The position numbers were made by a program, and so were the translations under genes. The notes beneath the pieces are model-generated. The model was given only the letters and a program-made list of their open reading frames with translations, had not been told where the DNA came from and did no database searches. Of a stretch of 64,000 nucleotides of DNA, positions 8,498 through 19,260 are shown in pieces (position 1 is the stretch's first letter; each line of letters starts with the position of its first letter). Source of the stretch: Thalassia testudinum (lineage: Eukaryota; Streptophyta; Magnoliopsida; Alismatales; Hydrocharitaceae); contig JAZHRO010000050.1 of assembly GCA_037157565.1 (NCBI GenBank), positions 40,096,501 to 40,160,500 of the forward strand, in the 5' to 3' direction.

Positions 8498-10772
8498 TGA
8501 TGGCGAAAATACACGGTTTGTTAAAATACGTCGTTGTAACGCGTAAATCCGCTTTCGCTCTTAAATTTATAATCCTAGATAGGGGAGTATCTAGGGTCGT
8601 CCAAGGAGGCCAAATGTTTGCAATAGTGATTCTCTTGCTAGGAATATAAATCTCAACTTTCTTTTTGGTATTTTTCAATATACCATTTTTTTTTTTGTTT
8701 TTGAACTAAGGCAACATGCGAAATTATGGCGGGAAAAGTGTTTACAGTTCCAATTAAGTAAACTACTCTAAAGTGGCAAGTAGAGCCTCTCCCTAAGCTC
8801 ACTCTAAGCAAGTGGAGGCCTAGAATAATTAGGGAGAGGAAGTGAAGACTGCTGAAAATAAGCAAATAGAAATGCAAACAAGATATGCGAAGAAGGCAAC
8901 TAGATAATTGATAAAGTGTTTAACAAAAATGCCTAGTAGAGGAATGCTTCTACTACTAGATAATTGAAATAAAGAAAGGAAAATACAAATCCTCTAAATA
9001 GATGGTGAAGAAGAGGGCTTCTTGCTCCAAGGTTGGTGGCTCCCAAGCTTGAAAAGAATCCTTCAACTCCTTGCAGTACTCCGCCAAAGTGATGACCTCC
9101 AAGGCAAGCCCTAAGGGGGCGTGCCCTAAGTTTCTCTCCAAGGGTGGACGTCCACCCTAAGCTTTTCTCCTTTGCCTGGCCGTCCTCCTTGAAGTGGGAG
9201 AGTCCTCCTCCTTGGCGTGGCCCAAGTTGAAGAGAGTGGGGAGAAGAAGGCACCAAAAGGGCTGGTGATGTGCCCCTTTAATCTCCTTCTCTACTCCTTC
9301 TTCTTGGCCGTAGGTATAGGTTGTTTAGGTAGAAAATATACTAAGGGAGGATGCTCCAAAATGGTGGTAGGTGGTGGCTTTTTATAGAATAGGATGGGGG
9401 GTTAAGGTGCCCCTTGAAATGGAGGGCTAGGATGGAAGGATGAGGGTGGTTGGTGATCCTATGGCTAGGGTGAGTTGGCGCCAACCCAAGGGGTGTTAAA
9501 GGGGGTGGTTATGGTGGTGTTGGTGTCTTTTGGTGGTGGAGAGACACCCCCATGTTGTCGCCAACATGGGGTCTTCTAGAAGGGGAGTTAGGTGGATGGT
9601 GGAGATGGATTCAAGGGGGATTGTGTGGTGGAGATGAGGGGGGATTTTGGAGGGAAAAGTGGCGCCACTAAGGGGTGGTTATGGGTAGTTTTTGGCGCCA
9701 CTTTTAGGTGTATTTTGGAGGTGGTGGGTAGGTTAGGTTGGTGCCAAGTAGGTTAGCTTATGTGGAGCTTAGGTGGAGCTTGTTGGGTGGAGTTGGTAGG
9801 TGGGTTTTTGGAGTGGTACAAGCAAAGGAAGTTGGAGCATAGTTAAGCTAAGCTAAGCTAAGCTAAGCTAGCTTAGCTAATGGAGGAGTAGAGGAGAAGG
9901 TGTTGGAGCTAGGGTTTGGAGGGAGGAGCTGAGGAGAAGTCTGGAGCTGAAATTTGGAGCTGGCTGCTGCTGAAGAGGCTGGCATGGAGCTATTCTAGCT
10001 GGCTTAGCTTGCTAGTTCTTTGCTAGCTACTAAGCCGAGCTAAGGTAAGCTAGCTTCTACCATACTGAGCTAAGGTGAGCTGGGTCTGGTGCTCCTGGGA
10101 AGAATCAAGCTGGTTGAGGCAGCTAAGGTAGCTTAGCTCAACTGAGTTGAGCTAAGCTGAGTCCCTGTGAGCTGGACTTGAGCTTCCTGAGCTGGGATGA
10201 ATTCTTCTTCAGCTGGTTGGAGTTGAGTGGAGCTGAATGTAGCTGGATCTAAGCTGGGGTGAACTCCTGTCAACTCAGCTGAGCTAGCTAGAGCTCCCTG
10301 TGAACTAGTGGGAGCTGAGATGAGCTAGACTCAGCTAAGTTGAGCTGGATCTAAGCTGACTTGAGCTAGGGTGAGCTAAGGTGAACTCTCTTGAGCTGCC
10401 ATCCAGCTGAGATTAGCTGAATGGAGCTGGGATGAGCTAACCCTAGTTCAAGTAAGCTAGGTTCCAGCTATGGTGAGCTGGATCAAGCTGAGGTGAGTTG
10501 GATCAAGCTGAGGTGAGCTGGATTAGGCTGAGTTCCAGCTAGTCTGGGCTTCTCCTTCACCATTTGCCTTCTTGAGTGCTAGGGTTTTAGGGATCTGTGC
10601 ATCTGTACATCCCTAACACTCACAAAAACTCATTAAAATGACAATAAAAAATGCAATGCATGCCTATCCTAATTTATGCCTAAATGCAGCCCAAAAACCC
10701 GTTTGCGGAGTAAAATCCTAAGAGCTAGGTTAGTTTTAAAGCATAAAAATGATGATAAACTGGTGTTTATCA
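8498..10772 (-). repeat. A1 5' LTR
   Basis: Same structure as 135-2412, with the TATA box at 9378-9387 on the minus strand. Differences from the other LTR are scattered substitutions and a 4-bp deletion near 9070. Transcription of A1 should start about 30 bp past the TATA box, near 9350, and run toward lower coordinates. Confidence 0.93.
9378..9387 (-). promoter_or_regulatory. A1 LTR TATA box
   Basis: CTATAAAAAG on the minus strand, downstream (in transcription direction) of the AGCT-rich U3. The same box is in the 3' LTR at 1018-1027. Confidence 0.6.
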
Positions 10773-10777
10773 GCAAT
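10773..10777. repeat. Target-site duplication GCAAT, right copy
   Basis: This matches 130-134 exactly and fixes both ends of element A1. Confidence 0.92.
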
Positions 10778-12311
10778 ATGTTTGCAAAATTAATTCTCTT
10801 GCTTGGAATATAAATCTCAACTTTCTTTTTAGTCTTTTTTAATATATCATTTTTATGTTTTTGAAATTAAGGCAACATGCGAAATTATGGCAGGAAAGTG
10901 ACTTACACTTCAACTCAATATACTACTTCTAAAGTGGAAAGTAGAGCCTCTCCCTAAGCTCACTCTAGGCAAGTTGAGGCCTAGAATAATTAGGGAGAGG
11001 GAGTGAAGAATGGTAAAAACAAAGCAATTAAAAATGCAACTAAGGAAATTGCAAAGAAGGCAACTAGATTAATGAAAAGTGTTTTACAAAAAAGCCTAGT
11101 AGATGAATGCTTCTACTACTAGAAAAATTGCAATAAATAAAAGAAAACACAAATCCTCTAGATAGATGGTGAAGAAGAGGGCTCCTTGCTCCAAGCTTGG
11201 TAGCTCCCAAGCTTGAAAAGAGTCCTCCAACTCCTTCCTTGCTATGCTCCACCAAGGTGATGTCCTCCAAAGCAAGCCCAATGGGGGTGTGCCCTAAGCT
11301 TCTCTCTAAGGGTGGACGTCCACCCTAGGTCCTTCTCCTTTTCCTGGCCATCCTCCTTGAAGTAGAGAAGTCCTCCTCCTTGGCGTGGCCCAAGTTGGAG
11401 TGGGGAGAAGAAGGCACCAAAAGGGCTGGTGATGTGTCCCTTTAATCTTCTTCTCTACTCCTTCTTCTTGGCTATAGGTGTAGGTGGATATAGGTATAAA
11501 AATGCACTAATGGAGGATGCTCTGAAATGGTGGAAGGTGGTGGGCTTTCATAGAGTAGGAAGGGGGCTAAGGTGACTCTTGGAATGGAGGGCTAAGATGG
11601 AGAGATGGAGGTGGTTGGGGATCCTATGGCCAAGGACAATTGGCGCCAACCCAAGGGACACCTAGGGGGTGGTTATGGGTGGTGGCACCCCATGATGTTG
11701 GCACCAAAATGGCTTCTAGAAGGGTGCCAAGAAAGGTTCTAGAAGGAGAGGTAGGTGGATGGCTAGGATGCGTTGCAGGGTTAGGTGTATGGTGGATGTT
11801 GGTGCCAAAAAGGGGGATAGTTAGGGTTAGGTTTTTGCGCCAAAATTGGTGCCTTTTGGTGGTGATGATGTGGTGAAGAGGTGGCTAGGAGGTGGCTCCA
11901 ACTTGAGTAGGATAGCTAGCTTAGGTAGGGCTTAAGTTGGTGGAGCTAGCTAGGGTTGAATTGAATGTGGTGGATGGCCAAGGAGCTGGTTGCTAGCTAA
12001 ACTAAGCTAAGCTAAGCTATCTTAGCTAGCTATGGAGTAGAGGAGGAGGTATTGGAGCTAGGGTTTGAAGAGAGGAGATGAGGAGGAGAAGTCTGGAGCT
12101 GGAACTGGAGCTGGCAGCTGTTGAAGAGGCTGGCATGGAGCTACTCTAGCTGGCTTAGCTTGCTAGTTCTTTGCTAGCTGCTAAGCCAAGCTAAAGTGAG
12201 TTGGATTCTACCATAATGAGCTGAGGTGAGCTGGGTTTGGTGCTCCCGAGGAGGATCATGCTGGTTGAGGTAGCTAAGGTAGCTTAGCTTAACTGAGTTG
12301 AGTCTCGATCA
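10773..12311 (-). repeat. Old A-family LTR, right piece, truncated
   Basis: This continues the LTR broken at 134. It aligns with A1 LTR positions ~250-1800, including the CTCTCCCTAAGCTC block, the gene-like GAAGAAGGCACC block and the AGCT array. It has many substitutions and indels, so it is clearly older than A1. It stops at 12311 where a B-type LTR begins. The remaining ~600 bases of this LTR copy were not found in the window. Confidence 0.85.
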
Positions 12312-15108
12312 TGTTTTAACAGTTAGTTACGTCGTAGTATAGGTGATCAAGCGTTGTCAACAAATAAAAGTTTTATTACTCGAAAACCTAAGTATCCAAG
12401 GTCAAACACAGGGAGCAATTGGAATTTATTACTAATCTCAAGAATGTAATTGAACACTTTAGTTACTCAAAACTTAATTCAAATATAAATGCATGAGTTT
12501 GGAAAGTAATTGTGGCAAAAAGAAGAAATTAGACGTCTGATCATGGGATCAAACATCTTAAAAATATGTTTCCCTTCTCTTATTCTTCTTCTTCTGATTT
12601 TCTTCCTTACTTCTTCTTTGTGCTTCTTTCTTCTCTGCAGTTGCCTTGCTTCTTTCTCCCTCTTTTCTCTGCAGTTTCTTTCTCTCTATGGGTCTTCTTC
12701 TACCTTGGCTCTGCTTCCTTGGTTCCTTCCTTGGTTCTGTTTTCCTTTGCCTTCAGCTCCTCTTCTTCTGCTTGTCTTTACCTTTCTCTATTTCTTCTTT
12801 CTTCTTCAGTTCTTCTTCTCTTTTTCCTTCTCCTCTTCTTTTCCTTCTCTTTTTCCTCTGCAATGGCTTCCTTCCTTCTTCTTCTTTTACTTTGATAGCA
12901 GTGGCTAAGTGTTAGCCTCTTTTCTCCTGTTTGCCTTCCCTGCACAAACCACAAAGGAGCAAAACCTAACCCTCTTCCCACACCTGCGCATCTCTCTCTC
13001 TCTGTGTAAGCCACTCTCAGCACGTTCTCCCAGAGCTGGGTAAACGGCTTGGATCGCGCGCCTGGGTCTAGGTGCACCGATGTGATGGTGGTGCGCAATG
13101 AGTGCTCAGGGTAGTGTCAGGTCGGGTCGCCAGATCCGTGTGATGAAGTCACGGACGAGGCGGTGAAAATAGGTGAGGGACCTCACCCCATGTGCGTTCG
13201 GAGGAAACGAGGCTATAACACAAAAACATTACAAATCACTCCAGCGCTTTGTGACTTAACGATGTGGGACTAATGTTCCACCTCTATTTCACGCGTGCCC
13301 GCAGGAGTCCATCCTGTAATTGCCACTACTGCAGACTTTGCAGTGCCTCTTGCTGGAACAGAAGTCTTCGCGATGCCTCCCCGAGTAACTGCACCTAGAG
13401 CCCTGCAGTCCTACGACCTGGAGCAAGCAAGAAGCTTCTTCAAGTCACCGTTAATGGCGGCCGGGGCGTGAAACCTGTCAGACATGAAAAGAGCCTTGCA
13501 GCTTAATTAGATCACCGGGGGACCTTTGCCGTGTCACGGCGAAGGTGAAGCGCTAGGTGGCAGGCTGCGGGGTAGCCTAGGCGTGCGTGCCTAGGTCGCC
13601 CTGTGGCTAGACAGATGGGTGTGTTCAGAGGGTTGTTGTGGAGGCATAGAGGGTCTATGGACGGGCGGAGGTTATTCAGTGGGGTGAGGCGGAGGTTATG
13701 CGATGGTCGACGAGTCGTGTGGGGCTGCGGAGCTATGGGAGCGTTTCGCCAGAGGGTGGCCGGAGATGAAGAAGATGGTGGTGAACAGAGGTGGTCGAGG
13801 GGCGGTTGCGTGAAATAAAATGAGGGAAATGAAAGAGGGGATAGAGAAGAATAGTTTTGACCTAACTAAAGGGACGAAGGGGACGAGAAGGCAGTCGGCA
13901 GTACCTGCTGTCCCTGGAGAAGAAAGTGCCCAGTGGAGGAAGAGAACGGCGACGACGGGGCTAGGGCAGCTCGCGCGGGTGTTGCACGACGCAGAGGAGG
14001 ATGAGGAGGATGGCTCTGCCACTGGTTTTGTGGCAGAGCGACGAGGAAGAGGAGGGGGGCTCGCCGAAGCTCGCTGGACCCCTTGGCCGAAGAAGAAAAT
14101 GATGAATTTGGGGTGGAATCCCGACCAAGTCGAGCTGAGGAGGTGAGGCCGAAGTTGGGGTTTAATTTATAGGTGTTGGCCATGCTTCTGGTGCGTGGAG
14201 GGCACGTCTTCTGCCACCAACGTCTCGTCGAAGATGGAAGGTGGTTATATACCCAAATCTCTCGTGCATTCGCACAAGAGATTAGGTGCAAATCAGGGGT
14301 TGTGATTAGGCTCAGATGGAAGGGGATTCCTCAGAGAATCTCCCTTCCAATTTTGGAAGGAGATCTCTGAGGGATCTGAGAGTATCCCCCCTGTCTTCCT
14401 TGCCGGAGAAGGATTCTCTCCACAATAATGGTGGAGGGACCTGATTGTAAGTTTGGCGAGGAAGCTAGGGGGGTTTATGTGATGGTTTTCAAAAGATAGG
14501 GATTAGAATGAGATTGGGTGTACTAAAATGCAAAGTAGGTCAAGATGACCTCCCCTTAGGTCTAAATTTTGGTACAAACCTAATTTGGACCTATGGAATC
14601 CAATGGTGAAGTTGGATTTTAGGTTTGACCATGTTTGAATGGACATTTTACGTAAAAGCCCAAATTAGGTCAATTGATGAGCTAAGACCCTAATCTAGGT
14701 CAAACTAGGTTCCAAAGGCCAAATTGAATGTTCTAAACCCTAAGGGATATTTTTACATGATTTTTAGAGGGTTTACTTGATTTTTATCCTGACCAAAACC
14801 TTGTTTGATTAAGCGGGTCTGTTTTAGGGTTACAAGATGTCATTTAATTCCTGGATTGCACATGAACCCATTTCTGATTGAATCAACCCACTTTTTATCT
14901 CGTTTAGACCATTTGACCTATGTTTTGTCTTTGAGAAATCCCATTTATGTACTGCAATGGTAAAATTGCAATTTTAACCTTTATTTCATGTTTTCTTCTC
15001 AGAACACTTATGCCTCCAATTAAGCCCTCTTCTAAGTCATGTAGGAGCTTTTATTCTCTTTATTAGGTCAAAATGGGCTAGTTATGGCTCATGATGAGGC
15101 TATCATCA
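12312..15108 (-). repeat. B-type LTR (3' LTR of a minus-strand element)
   Basis: Bounded by TG at 12312 and ATCATCA ending at 15108, with a polypurine tract and hairpin directly beyond it. It resembles the E (57010-59674) and F (about 59850-62503) LTRs in order of blocks. These are a CTCGAAAAC / CAGGGAGCAAT start, a pyrimidine-rich stretch (about 12550-12895), a USE-like box (13260-13272), a GC-rich middle, a TATA box on the minus strand (TATAAAT, 14165-14171), and an end with GCTAGTTATGGCTC. The flank before it is GATCA, but no matching duplication was found. Long Leu/Phe/Ser frames in the pyrimidine tract are compositional. Confidence 0.75.
13196..13272 (-). promoter_or_regulatory. snRNA-type USE box inside the B LTR
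   Basis: The minus strand reads TAGTCCCACATCG at 13272-13260, an exact match to the plant snRNA upstream sequence element RTCCCACATCG. About 45 bases later comes TTTTTGTGTTATAG, shared with unit G (55919 onward). No clear TATA box follows at the snRNA spacing in this copy. It lies 893 bp downstream of the LTR's own TATA box. Confidence 0.55.
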
Positions 15109-15146
15109 TGCCCCCATGACTAGCTTTTGCTAGTCCCTTAGCAAAA
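15109..15146 (-). promoter_or_regulatory. B polypurine tract with module II hairpin
   Basis: The minus strand reads GTCATGGGGGCA up to the LTR. It is preceded by an inverted repeat TTTTGCTA (15139-15146) / TAGCAAAA (15125-15132). Confidence 0.72.
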
Positions 15147-16375
15147 TTTCAAGGTTTTAACTTTCGTCTTAGACCCTAAGTGTCTGTCAACAATTCTGAT
15201 AAGTGCTTCCCTTTTTATTTTGTGATTAGGTCAGAATGCCGACAATAGGCCTAGAGGTACTCAGGTATCGACCAAAATACGAAGCTGACCCGCTTTAGCC
15301 TCAGTCCTCTGCAAAGGTTTTTAAGGCCCACAGAAACTAATCTAGGGTCTGTTTGACTCCGCGGTTAAAGCACCCGTGCTTAAGACATTTTTAGCCTAGG
15401 TTCAGTTTGCAGTGCCTTTTTGTAAGAAAGATAGAAGATTTATTTGTTTGGAGAGCTTTCTCTCTCTTTTCTTTTTATTTCTAGCTTTGGATTAGCTTCT
15501 CAACATGGTCTATATCGGATTCCTCGTCCCCATCATCAATCCTCAACGGTCCCTGGCTATCGAGATTTCGAGATAATCCCACCCATGGCAACCCCCAGAA
15601 CCTCGGCTTTCGAGATTTCGAGATAATCCCACCCATGGCGTTCCATGGCCGAATTCTGACCCTGGTGATTGACATTTCGTGATAATGCCTCCCATGGTAT
15701 CTGAACCAGCAGAGTGCTTACATGTCCCCAGTAGGATATTTAAATATCCTAAGAGACAAGCACCGAGGAGATGATATGTTGTTACGCATCCTCGAGGGGA
15801 ATTTTCCTCCTCTCCGCGCTGGGAACTCATCCAAATCAACTTGTGTTGATCGGCCGCTCCTAATCCAGGTTACTTTTTCTGAACATTAAACGTTTTTGCA
15901 TGATTTGGATATTTATGCGCACTGAACCAGACTGTGTGTGAATTTGGGGTGCTTAGGTTACCAAATCCCTCAAACCGAAGGTCAGTTAACGAGGCCGAAT
16001 ACTTCCTAAGCCTTAGACCTAATACTTAAGCTTCGCTTTTTCCCCAACCACTTGAGGATTATCCAGATTTTAGCAGATACGTGAATTTTTAAGCTAAAGA
16101 ATCTAGCCCAAGAGGCTTAAAACAAGCATTCCCGCTAATCTCATGTTATGCCTCCTTAGCACTTTTCTCTTTTTCGCTTTTCTTGATCTGGTCTAGAACT
16201 TCAGTTAATCCCTTAATCTCTTACTAATGACTACCGCTTTTTCTTTTTCATTTTGTGCTCCTTTTGTCATTTTTGCTCTTTTTCTCCTCCTTATGATTAT
16301 GTGGCTCACAAAATTTCCTCCCCCATTTTTTTCTTCTTTTTCATAATTTTTCAATTTTTTATGTTTTTGACATAT
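15147..16375 (-). other. B 3' non-coding region with module III
   Basis: This is the part of a minus-strand element next to its 3' LTR. At 15535-15845 there are three tandem units, each with TTCG(A/T)GATAAT...CCCATGG. They are followed by the CAGTAGGAT / GAGACAAGC / CCGAGGAG / GCATCCTCGAGG blocks seen in C' and C. Pyrimidine runs occur at about 16170-16350. No coding sequence is recognisable. The region is cut at 16376 by the C' LTR, so the coding part of B is missing. Confidence 0.6.
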
Positions 16376-16989
16376 TGACTAGTCGATCTTTCGCTTTTAA
16401 GTCGTTTGTAGTTTAATGTGGTGGAAAAATCGACTAATCAATTTTTAACAAGAAATAACCACTCGCAGAGGAGCGGGTCGTATCCACAGCGAGGCAATAA
16501 TGTATTAAAATTCGTGCCACTTAAAAATGTTTGTTTGTAGTCAATTTGGACAAGAACTAAGGCAAGATTGCCTTTATATTAAGGTTTAAGCAAGAAACAA
16601 TGTTGAAATGGCAATTATGAGAAACTATAGGATATTTTCCGCAATACAGAGTCAATAAAATATGATTAAAATGTGGCAATGGCAGAAAATGTAAATTTTA
16701 ATTGACGGTTTACTGTAGCAAAACAGGGGAATTTTTCCCCGTTGTCTTGCACAACGAGGAGCCGATGGCCGGGCGCGGGAAGCTCGGAGGAGGTCCCTTA
16801 GACCAAGAGCTTCGAAGCGGTGGTGGCGGCGAGTCGCACGGCGGCCGGAGATGGCCGGACGAGCTCGGGCGGAGGTGCTGCAGCTGGTGAGCTCGCGTGG
16901 TTGTTGGCGTGAGATCTGCTCGCGCGCTGCTGTTGCGAGGGTGGCTGCTGCTGTTGGCTTGGGTGCTGCTGTGGCTGGCATGGGCACGG

Positions 16990-17420
16990 GAGCACAGGCG
17001 CGGGAAAGAGGATGCTGCAGGCGATTCTGCAAGCGCAGGCATTTTTAGGCTGGTCTGCAGCTGTGCGCGGGTCTACAGCCGCATGGAGAGGGCTGCAGCC
17101 GGTGAGCGCGTGGCGGGGAAGAGCGGTTGGCGTTCTGCAGCTGTGTGCTGATCTGTAGGCGCGGGGGTGGGAGTGGGTGAAGTTCTGCAGGCGCGGTTGG
17201 ACGAGTCTGCAGGCACGGGAGAATGGTTGCGCGGGTCTGCAGGCGAGTGGAGAGCGCTGCAGCCGGTGAGCGCGTGGAGATGGGCGCGGTTGAGGAGGGC
17301 GTGCGTGGTTGCAGGGTGCAGGCACGGTTGAGCTAAAGGTTGATGGGCGCGGGTGCGCTGAATGTTCTGCAGGTGCGGGAAGGGGTCTGCAGGCGACTTC
17401 AGGCGTGTGCGGTGGAAGTG
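16990..17420. repeat. CTGCAGGCG-type minisatellite in the C' LTR
   Basis: About ten degenerate copies of TCTGCAGGCGCGGG or close variants are spaced 20-45 bp apart. In the C LTRs (about 35350-35560) the same motif is present in fewer copies, which explains most of the length difference between the LTRs. Confidence 0.6.
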
Positions 17421-17425
17421 AGCGG

Positions 17426-17469
17426 GTAACTTCAGACGTCTGGGAAATTCCCCAGACGTCTTAAGTTAC
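17426..17469. promoter_or_regulatory. 19-bp stem hairpin in the C' LTR
   Basis: Arms GTAACTTCAGACGTCTGGG and CCCAGACGTCTTAAGTTAC pair at 18 of 19 positions around a 6-nt loop. Each arm holds GACGTC, the core of plant bZIP C-box sites. The same hairpin is at 35281-35324 and 44752-44795. Confidence 0.7.
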
Positions 17470-18133
17470 TGAGAGGGTGGCTGAATCAGTAGCTCGGTGA
17501 TGGTGGTCGGCGATGACGGCGAGGGGGATGCACGCTAAGGTGCTCACGGTGATGCGGCGAGCTCCAGATGGCGGTGTGGCCTGTCACACCACACGCCCAC
17601 GGTGATGGAGACTCGTCGCCACAGTAGAGGCCAGCAGTGTGGAGTGGAAGAGAGAGGTTCTCTCTGCACAGTGGTGGGTCGGTGGCGGAGGCCTCTTGAG
17701 CTCGGTTGCCTCCCTCCTCCTTTTGTAGTGGCCTGCACAAGTTTGAAATCAGCCGCCCGACCAGATCCACCACATCCGCTCCCCCTTGAATGGCTTCTTC
17801 ACTGCAGCAGTCGGGCATTGGAGCGGCAGCCAGCCGTTCTGAAAGAAGAAGAATAAAGAAAATAATGTTAAAATATTAGGGTTATTTATGTACAGACCCC
17901 CAACTTCTATGTTAATGAAAATAATGTACCTAATTGGTTATCTAATTAGATGAATGCTATTCTAAGCTAATTCTAAATGCACTTAAGATATGAATGCAAT
18001 GTATGGATTATGTAATTAGATTAAAACTATGAATTAATCTATTTACATCCTAATTTATACTAAATAAATGTTAGAATTAACCTAAAATATAGGCACTTAA
18101 ATACTTAAATAGCCCACAACTATGGGCTAATCA

Positions 18134-18172
18134 AATACCCCCATGCCTAGTTTTTGCTAGTCCCTAGCAAAA
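18134..18172 (-). promoter_or_regulatory. C' polypurine tract with module II hairpin
   Basis: The minus strand carries a 9-bp perfect inverted repeat, TTTTGCTAG / CTAGCAAAA with loop GGA (18152-18172). GGCATGGGGGTATT follows, up to the LTR. Confidence 0.8.
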
Positions 18173-19260
18173 TTAAGCGAAACCTAGCACTCCAAGTAGA
18201 CTAGTCAACTCACTTAGTCTTCCTTCAGAAGCATATTAAGTTCAGGTTCTAGACCCAAGGTTCCTAAGTAGTTGCTAAGTTACAGACTAGGTCGGCTAAA
18301 GACGAGTTGCAGGCATAAGTTTCCCTGATTTCTGACTCTACCCTAAAGTTTATTGATACCTGAGGTTAAAGCATCCATGCTTGTGCATTGGTCCGAGTTA
18401 TTTGAGTCAAAGGAAAAATTTTTTATATATATATACCCTTTTTTTTTTTTTTTGATTCTTCTAAGTCTAACCTCAGATCAGCTATCAACACGGTCTATGT
18501 CGGATTCATTGTCCCCATTACCATACCTCGAAGGGTGCCTGGCTTTCGATGCTTCGAGATAGCACCACCCATAACGACCCCAAGAACTCCTGGCAATCGA
18601 CACTTCGAGATAGTATCGCCCATGGATTTCTTAAGCGAATTCAGGCCTATGGCAATCAGCACTTCGAGATAGGGCCGCCCATGGGACCTGAACCGCGCAA
18701 TGCGCTTACATGCCCCCAGTAGGATGGATATCCTAAGAGACAAGCGCCGAGGAGGTAATATGTTATCATCGCATCCTCAAGGTGAGTATATGCTCGACCT
18801 CTCCTGCGGCAGGAACTCTTCCAATTAAAATGTGTTTTCAAGCCTCTCTTAAGTCAAAATTAAGAGAACCAAATCTCTTTTCAGAAAGATGAAAATTAAG
18901 TTGATTACCAGACCAAGTGTGTGAAATTTGGATGCCTGGGTTACAAGGACCCGTAAACCAAAAGGTAGATAACACTCCAGGTACTACCCCACCTTCTAAC
19001 TCAAACCCTAGCTTCCCTTCCTCAACCTCTTGAGGAATAGTCCACAACTTAGCTCCTACATAAGTTTTTAAGTCCACAAAGGACCCTAAAAGTCTAACGC
19101 TAGTAGCTCATTTAGCTTCTAAAGTTTGACCCTAGAATTAACTTAGTCTACCCTAGAGTTCTGATTTGCTTAAGACTGCAAGATCTAGCCAGTTAAGCTC
19201 AAAACCCTTCTTTTTTTTTTTCTCTTTTTTTTTATATATGTACAAATGTATGCAATTATG
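18173..19260 (-). other. C' 3' non-coding region with module III
   Basis: Homologous to 42908-44049 of element C in reverse. Module III is at 18530-18840: three units of about 57 bp, each with TTCGAGATAG...CGCCCATGG (with variants). They are followed by the GCGCTTACATG / CAGTAGGAT / GCGCCGAGGAGG / GCATCCTCAAGG blocks. A T-rich tract, purine-rich in the element's RNA, lies at about 19209-19245. No gene is seen. Confidence 0.7.

Larger units (their letters stand above)
135..10772 (-). mobile_element. A1: gag-protease LTR retrotransposon
   Basis: Complete LTR retrotransposon on the minus strand: two ~2.28-kb TG...CA LTRs, a tRNA-Asp primer site, a hairpin-linked polypurine tract and a perfect 5-bp target duplication. 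By eye the LTRs differ at only about twenty sites, so insertion is recent. The 6.1-kb interior holds one gag-protease frame broken by a single TGA, and no reverse transcriptase, RNase H or integrase. About 1.45 kb of non-coding DNA lies between the frame and the 3' LTR. It is best read as a non-autonomous member of an Athila-like Ty3/gypsy lineage. It sits inside an older LTR of its own family. Confidence 0.93.
16376..18133 (-). repeat. C' LTR (3' LTR, minus strand)
   Basis: The reverse of the C LTR: it starts TGACTAGTCGATCTTTCGC and ends GTGGGCTAATCA, followed by the hairpin and polypurine tract. It is 1758 bp against 1539 bp in C, the difference lying mainly in a CTGCAGGCG-rich minisatellite. 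The strong hairpin of C is kept at 17426-17469. The 5' LTR partner is missing, so no target duplication can be tested. Arg/Ala/Cys-rich frames here are compositional. Confidence 0.85.

Noticed and set aside
12510..12915. Overlapping Leu/Phe/Ser-rich frames that look like membrane proteins
   Set aside because: They run through a CT-rich tract in the U5 of the B LTR; the E LTR has a similar tract, and all three frames are open because of composition.
13603..14370. A host gene in the GC-rich part of the B LTR
   Set aside because: Frames open on both strands at once, no domain is recognisable, and the region lies within LTR boundaries shared with E and F.
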